Shown: positions 60,405 to 64,000 of the stretch, in pieces | How positions within the stretch are numbered: the stretch's first letter is position 1 | How the letters are laid out: each line of letters begins with the position of its first letter | NCBI GenBank assembly: GCA_002256345.1 | Contig: NKIY01000001.1 | Coordinates: 946,194-1,010,193, forward strand | DNA: 64,000 bases | Source: Bradyrhizobiaceae bacterium PARB1 | GTDB lineage: Bacteria > Pseudomonadota > Alphaproteobacteria > Rhizobiales > Xanthobacteraceae | Direction of reading: 5' to 3' | Translations under genes and position numbers: made by a program | The notes under the pieces: model-generated | The model's database searches: none | Told to the model about the DNA's origin: nothing | The model's input: the letters and a program-made list of their open reading frames with translations, nothing else

Positions 60405-61739
60405 CTAGCCTTGCGGCCGGCGATCGAAGATGCGCCGGGCCTTGCCGGCGGATCGTTCGATGCTGTCGGCGTCGCGAATGACGACGCGGGAGGTGATGCC
60501 GATCGTGTCCTTGATGGCCGATTCCAGGCGGCTGGCTGCGGCCTTGCGCGCATCGGGATCGGTGAAATCGGGACGCGCCTCGACGTGGATCTCCATTTCG
60601 TCCATGCGGCCCGACCGCGTCAACACGATCTGGTAATGCATCGACAACTCCGGGATGATCAGAAGCTTCTCTTCGATTTGGGTGGGAAATACATTCACCC
60701 CGCGCAGGATGATCATGTCGTCGCTGCGGCCGGTGACTTTCTCCATCCGCCGCATGGCGCGCGCGGTGCCGGGCAGCAGGCGTGTCAGATCGCGCGTGCG
60801 GTAACGGATGATCGGCATCGCTTCCTTGGTCAGCGAGGTGAAAACGAGCTCGCCTTCTTCGCCATCGGGCAGCACCTTGCCGGTGAACGGATCGATCACC
60901 TCTGGGAAGAAGTGGTCTTCCCAGATATGCAGGCCGTCCTTGGTCTCGACGCATTCGCTGGCGACGCCGGGGCCGATCACCTCCGAGAGGCCGTAGATAT
61001 CGACGGCATGGATATCGAAGGCTTCCTCGATTTCCTCGCGCATCGCATTGGTCCAGGGCTCTGCACCGAAGATGCCGATGCGCAGCGATGACTTTCGGGG
61101 ATCGAGGCCCTGCTTCCTGAATTCATCGAGGATCGCCAGCATGTAGGACGGCGTCACCATGATGATGTCCGGCTTGAAATCATTGATAAGCTGCACCTGG
61201 CGCTCGGTCATGCCGCCGGAGACCGGAATCACCGTGCAGCCAAGCCGTTCGGCGCCGGCATGGGCGCCGAGGCCGCCGGTGAACAGGCCGTAGCCATAGG
61301 CATTGTGCAGCTTCATGCCGGCGCGTCCGCCGGCCGCGCGGATCGAGCGCGCGACGACATCGCTCCAAGTGTCGAGGTCGCGCTTGGTGTAGCCGACAAC
61401 GGTGGGCTTGCCGGTGGTGCCCGACGAGGCGTGAATGCGGGCGACGTCCTTCTCGGGCACGGCAAACATGCCGAACGGATAGTTGTCGCGCAAGTCGGCC
61501 TTGGTGGTGAACGGAAAGCGGGCGAGATCGTCGAGGCTCTTGAGATCGTCCGGGCGAATGCCGGCTGCGTCGTACTTCGTACGGTAATGCGGAACGTTGT
61601 CATAGGCATGGCGCAGCGACCATTTGAGCTGCTCGAACTGCCAGGCGCGCAGATCGGCGGTCGATGCGACCTCGAAACGGTCGAGTTCGGTGGGCTGGGG
61701 CGTTAGTTGGTCCAGCTTGCGCAATGGCATCTGCAACAT
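60405..61739 (-). CDS. paaK: Phenylacetate-CoA ligase PaaK
   Basis: A 444-residue adenylate-forming ligase: RIHASSGTTGKPTVVGYTKRD (P-loop), VDIYGLSEVIGPGVASEC, RSDDMIILRGVNVFPTQIEE and the C-terminal DSIERSAGKARRIFD with the catalytic Lys. It converts phenylacetate, ATP and CoA to phenylacetyl-CoA, the first step of the pathway and source of the inducer. Confidence 0.95.
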   Translation of the reverse strand: MLQMPLRKLDQLTPQPTELDRFEVASTADLRAWQFEQLKWSLRHAYDNVPHYRTKYDAAGIRPDDLKSLDDLARFPFTTKADLRDNYPFGMFAVPEKDVARIHASSGTTGKPTVVGYTKRDLDTWSDVVARSIRAAGGRAGMKLHNAYGYGLFTGGLGAHAGAERLGCTVIPVSGGMTERQVQLINDFKPDIIMVTPSYMLAILDEFRKQGLDPRKSSLRIGIFGAEPWTNAMREEIEEAFDIHAVDIYGLSEVIGPGVASECVETKDGLHIWEDHFFPEVIDPFTGKVLPDGEEGELVFTSLTKEAMPIIRYRTRDLTRLLPGTARAMRRMEKVTGRSDDMIILRGVNVFPTQIEEKLLIIPELSMHYQIVLTRSGRMDEMEIHVEARPDFTDPDARKAAASRLESAIKDTIGITSRVVIRDADSIERSAGKARRIFDRRPQG

Positions 61740-61763
61740 GGGGCTCTCCCGGGCGTCTTTTGC

Positions 61764-62237
61764 TTATGAGTTTGGTGCCGGCGCGCTCGCGAGCAGCTCG
61801 CCGGAGATCGTGCGCGAATGGCCCCGGAATTCGGCGACCACGACATTTTTGCTGTCGCGCACGGTGACATCGTAAATGCCGCCACGGCCGGCCTTCGAGC
61901 GTTCGATGGCGTGTGCGGTCAGCGTTTCGCCTGCGGACACCGGGCGAAGAAACGTCACCGCGCATTGCTGGGCGACGGTACGCTGATTGTAGGTATTGCA
62001 GGCAAAGGCAAAGGCCGAGTCGGCCAGCGTGAACATGAAGCCGCCATGGCAGATGTCATGGCCATTGGTCATATCCTTGCGGATAGGCATGGATAACACG
62101 GCCTCCCCCGGCGCGATGCGGACGATGGACATACCGAGCGCTTTGCTGGCGCGGTCGTCCTGCCACATCGCATCTGCGCAAGCCTGTGCGATGTCCTGCG
62201 CTGAATGGTCGGACGATGTGTTGCGCGGCTCCATCAC
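61764..62237 (-). CDS. paaI: Phenylacetyl-CoA-pathway thioesterase PaaI
   Basis: A 157-residue hotdog thioesterase: NGHDICHGGFMFTLADSAFAFA with the His-Gly-Gly motif and AVTFLRPVSAGETLTAHA. PaaI hydrolyses ring-hydroxylated phenylacetyl-CoA and so relieves CoA trapping. Its ATG overlaps the paaG stop by four bases, and it is followed by paaK. Confidence 0.93.
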   Translation of the reverse strand: MMEPRNTSSDHSAQDIAQACADAMWQDDRASKALGMSIVRIAPGEAVLSMPIRKDMTNGHDICHGGFMFTLADSAFAFACNTYNQRTVAQQCAVTFLRPVSAGETLTAHAIERSKAGRGGIYDVTVRDSKNVVVAEFRGHSRTISGELLASAPAPNS

Positions 62238-63025
62238 TGCCTCCCGACAAAGCGCGGCGCGCGCTTTTCCATGAAGGCGGTGACGCCTTCGGAATAATCG
62301 GGCAGGCGGCCGGCCTCGCCCTGCAGGTCGCGTTCGAGATCGAGTTGCTGATCGAGGCTGTTTATTTCGGATAGGTCGAAAGCACGCTTCATCAGCGCGA
62401 GACCGGCGGTGGGCTGCGTCGCGAAAAGTGCGGCGAGACGATGCGCTTCGGTCATCAGTTCGGCATCATCGACTGTCTTCCAGATCATGCCCCAGGCCTC
62501 GGCCTGTTCGGCCGACACCGGCTCGGCGAGCAGCGCGATGGCCCGCGCACGCGCGACGCCGATTAGGCGCGGCAGAATCCAAGTGCCGCCGGCATCGGGC
62601 ACAAGGCCGAGCTTGGCGAAGGACTGGATGAATTTTGCGGAGCGCCCCGCGATCACGATGTCACCAGCGAAGGCCACATTCGCGCCGGCACCGGCAGCGA
62701 CGCCGTTCACGGCCGAGATCACCGGCATCGGCAGGCTGCGCAGCTTGCGGATCAGCGGATTGTAGTAAGCCTGGATGGTCACCGAGAGGTCTGGCGTTTC
62801 GCCGGGCGTGTAGACGCCATCCGACAGATCCTGGCCGGCGCAGAAGCCGCGGCCGGCGCCGGTGAGGATGATGGCCCGGCAGGACTTATCGGCTTCTGCG
62901 GCAATCAATGCTGCCATCAGTGCCTTGTGCATCGCTGCCGTGAACGAGTTGAGCCGATCCGGCTTGTTGAGCGTCAGGACGCGATAGCTGTCCCGCATAT
63001 CCGTGACGACGAGCTCGGACTCCAT
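62234..63025 (-). CDS. paaG: 1,2-epoxyphenylacetyl-CoA isomerase PaaG
   Basis: A 263-residue crotonase-fold enzyme: AIILTGAGRGFCAGQDLSDG, MPVISAVNGVAAGAGANVAF and FIQSFAKLGLVPDAGGTWIL, with Asp in the PDAGG loop as the likely catalytic residue of the PaaG type. It isomerises the ring epoxide to oxepin-CoA. It is the first gene of the leftward paa operon. Confidence 0.92.
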   Translation of the reverse strand: MESELVVTDMRDSYRVLTLNKPDRLNSFTAAMHKALMAALIAAEADKSCRAIILTGAGRGFCAGQDLSDGVYTPGETPDLSVTIQAYYNPLIRKLRSLPMPVISAVNGVAAGAGANVAFAGDIVIAGRSAKFIQSFAKLGLVPDAGGTWILPRLIGVARARAIALLAEPVSAEQAEAWGMIWKTVDDAELMTEAHRLAALFATQPTAGLALMKRAFDLSEINSLDQQLDLERDLQGEAGRLPDYSEGVTAFMEKRAPRFVGRQ

Positions 63026-63084
63026 CGTTTCCTCCCATTGGTCCCGCTGTGCGGCTCTGCGCCGTTCTGACGCTTACGCTACTA

Positions 63085-63104
63085 TTGACCAACCGGTCGG
63101 TCAA
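63085..63104. promoter_or_regulatory. Candidate TetR-type operator (palindrome)
   Basis: TTGACCAACC (63085-63094) and GGTCGGTCAA (63095-63104) form a 20-bp palindrome with nine of ten pairs matched. Its left TTGACC is spaced 18 bases from TATGGT (63109-63114), so it may overlap a -35 element of the rightward binding-protein gene. The right half gives TTGACC for the leftward direction. It lies between paaG and the Liv-type gene, fitting a repressor that controls both. Confidence 0.65.
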
Positions 63105-63218
63105 CCATTATGGTTTGTCCTAGGTTCGGAGGACATCGCGCGCCGCGTGGCCGTAAGATGGGCCCTCGAATGCCGGGCAAGCTCGAAAACGAGCGGCCTT
63201 CATAGGGAGGAGAGCGAG

Positions 63219-64000
63219 ATGTCGAGACAATCGCAATTCAAGAATCTTTTTCTGGCCGCAGCGATTACGTTGCCCGCATCCATCATGTCATTTGCTGGCA
63301 CGGCATCGGCGCAACAGACGGTCAAGATCGGCTCCGTGCTGTCGGTGACCGGCCCGGCGTCGTTCCTCGGCGAGCCCGAAGACAAGACGCTGCGCATGTA
63401 TGTGGACAAGATCAACGCAGCGGGCGGTGTGGCTGGCAAGAAGATCGAGCTGGTCATCTATGACGACGGCGGCGACGCCAACAAAGCGCGCACTTTTGCT
63501 ACGCGACTGGTGGAAGACGACAAGGTCGTCGCCATGGTGGGCGGCTCGACTACCGGTACGACGATGGCGATGATTCCGGTGTTCGAGGAGGCGCAGGTAC
63601 CGTTCATCTCGCTCGCCGGTGCGATCGAAGTCGTCGAGCCGGTGCGCAAATACGTGTTCAAAACGCCGCATACCGACAAGATGGCATGTGAAAAGATTTT
63701 CGAGAACTTGAAGCAGCGCAATTTCACCAAGATCGCGATGATCTCCGGTACGGACGGTTTTGGCGCATCGATGCGCGCGCAATGCGTCAAAGTGGCGCCG
63801 ACCTATGGCGTGCAAATCGCCGCCGAGGAAACCTACGGCCCACGCGACAGCGACATGACCGCGCAGCTCACCAAGATCAAGGCGGCGCCAGGCATCCAGG
63901 CGGTGGTCAATCCGGGCTTCGGCCAGGGACCGGCGATCGTGACGCGCAACTATGCGCAGCTCGGCATGTCCGCCACGCCGCTTTATCAGAGCCACGGCGT
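63219..64000 (+). CDS. Liv-type ABC substrate-binding protein (partial, runs off window)
   Basis: The frame stays open from ATG 63219 to the window end. It reads MSRQSQFKNLFLAAAITLPA (signal peptide, cleavage near ASA-QQ), then VKIGSVLSVTGPASFLGEPED, AMVGGSTTGTTMAMIPVFEE and KIAMISGTDGFGASMRAQCV. GGAGGAGAG precedes the start. It is a Leu/Ile/Val-type receptor, 5' part only (260 codons). Divergent from paaG across a putative TetR operator, it probably belongs to an importer for phenylacetate or a related aromatic acid. Confidence 0.85.
   Translation, partial: MSRQSQFKNLFLAAAITLPASIMSFAGTASAQQTVKIGSVLSVTGPASFLGEPEDKTLRMYVDKINAAGGVAGKKIELVIYDDGGDANKARTFATRLVEDDKVVAMVGGSTTGTTMAMIPVFEEAQVPFISLAGAIEVVEPVRKYVFKTPHTDKMACEKIFENLKQRNFTKIAMISGTDGFGASMRAQCVKVAPTYGVQIAAEETYGPRDSDMTAQLTKIKAAPGIQAVVNPGFGQGPAIVTRNYAQLGMSATPLYQSHG

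Noticed and set aside
1-64000. Mobile elements, phage genes, CRISPR arrays, tRNA or rRNA genes
   Set aside because: I looked for transposase or integrase motifs, regularly spaced repeats and structural RNA signatures in the intergenic regions and saw none convincing.

Overview
The window reads as chromosomal DNA of a high-GC alphaproteobacterium, most likely a Nitrobacteraceae/Bradyrhizobium-Afipia-Rhodopseudomonas relative. The grounds are GC-rich coding sequence, many ATGA/GTGA-coupled operons, an expanded set of NitT/TauT-type importers, and degenerate intergenic repeats containing GCGGACAT, which I associate with that family. No rRNA, tRNA, CRISPR array, intact insertion sequence or phage module was seen. 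Assignments come from reading motifs and translated sequence; no database search was run.

Region 1 (about 1-43.5 kb) is a large organosulfur/organic-anion scavenging region. It begins with a small conserved hypothetical gene, the decayed remnant of a MetQ/NlpA-type binding protein, and an exported rhodanese coupled to a YeeE/YedE sulfur transporter. A three-gene NitT/TauT importer and an orphan NlpA-type binding protein follow. Next comes a leftward operon ssuA-ssuD-NtaA/DszA-NtaA/DszA-SfnB (13.6 to 7.4 kb), then a rightward branched-chain-type importer (livK-H-M-G-F) with a thioredoxin-fold isomerase. After that are a GlxA regulator divergent from a cysteine hydrolase, a second SsuABC importer divergent from an SfnG-like monooxygenase, and another orphan NlpA protein.

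The most unusual element is a ten-gene leftward operon (35.9 to 26.1 kb). It encodes a fumarate-reductase/AprA-like flavoprotein, a 2[4Fe-4S] ferredoxin, three permeases, two ATPases, two binding proteins and an amidohydrolase. A divergent CmcJ/NvfI-type enzyme (36.3 kb) separates it from a seven-gene leftward operon (43.4 to 37.1 kb) that pairs an ABC importer with an acyl-CoA ligase, a VOC protein, a hotdog thioesterase and a quinone-oxidoreductase-like enzyme.

Region 2 (43.5-50.9 kb) is a transition zone: a repeat-bearing spacer, a Tat-exported metallo-beta-lactamase-fold protein coupled to an SCO protein, and an AaeA/AaeX/AaeB-like efflux operon. The FUSC membrane gene of that operon appears split by a frameshift; an AraC regulator is divergent from it.

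Region 3 (50.9-64 kb) is a phenylacetate catabolic locus: paaX-paaABCDE rightward, converging on a leftward group paaG-paaI-paaK-tetR-paaZ-EthD-P450-thioesterase. A palindromic TetR-type operator candidate at 63085-63104 lies between paaG and a rightward Liv-type binding protein cut off by the window end. PaaK makes phenylacetyl-CoA, PaaABCDE epoxidises it, PaaG isomerises the epoxide to the oxepin, and PaaZ opens and oxidises it. The later beta-oxidation genes (paaF, paaH, paaJ) are not in the window.
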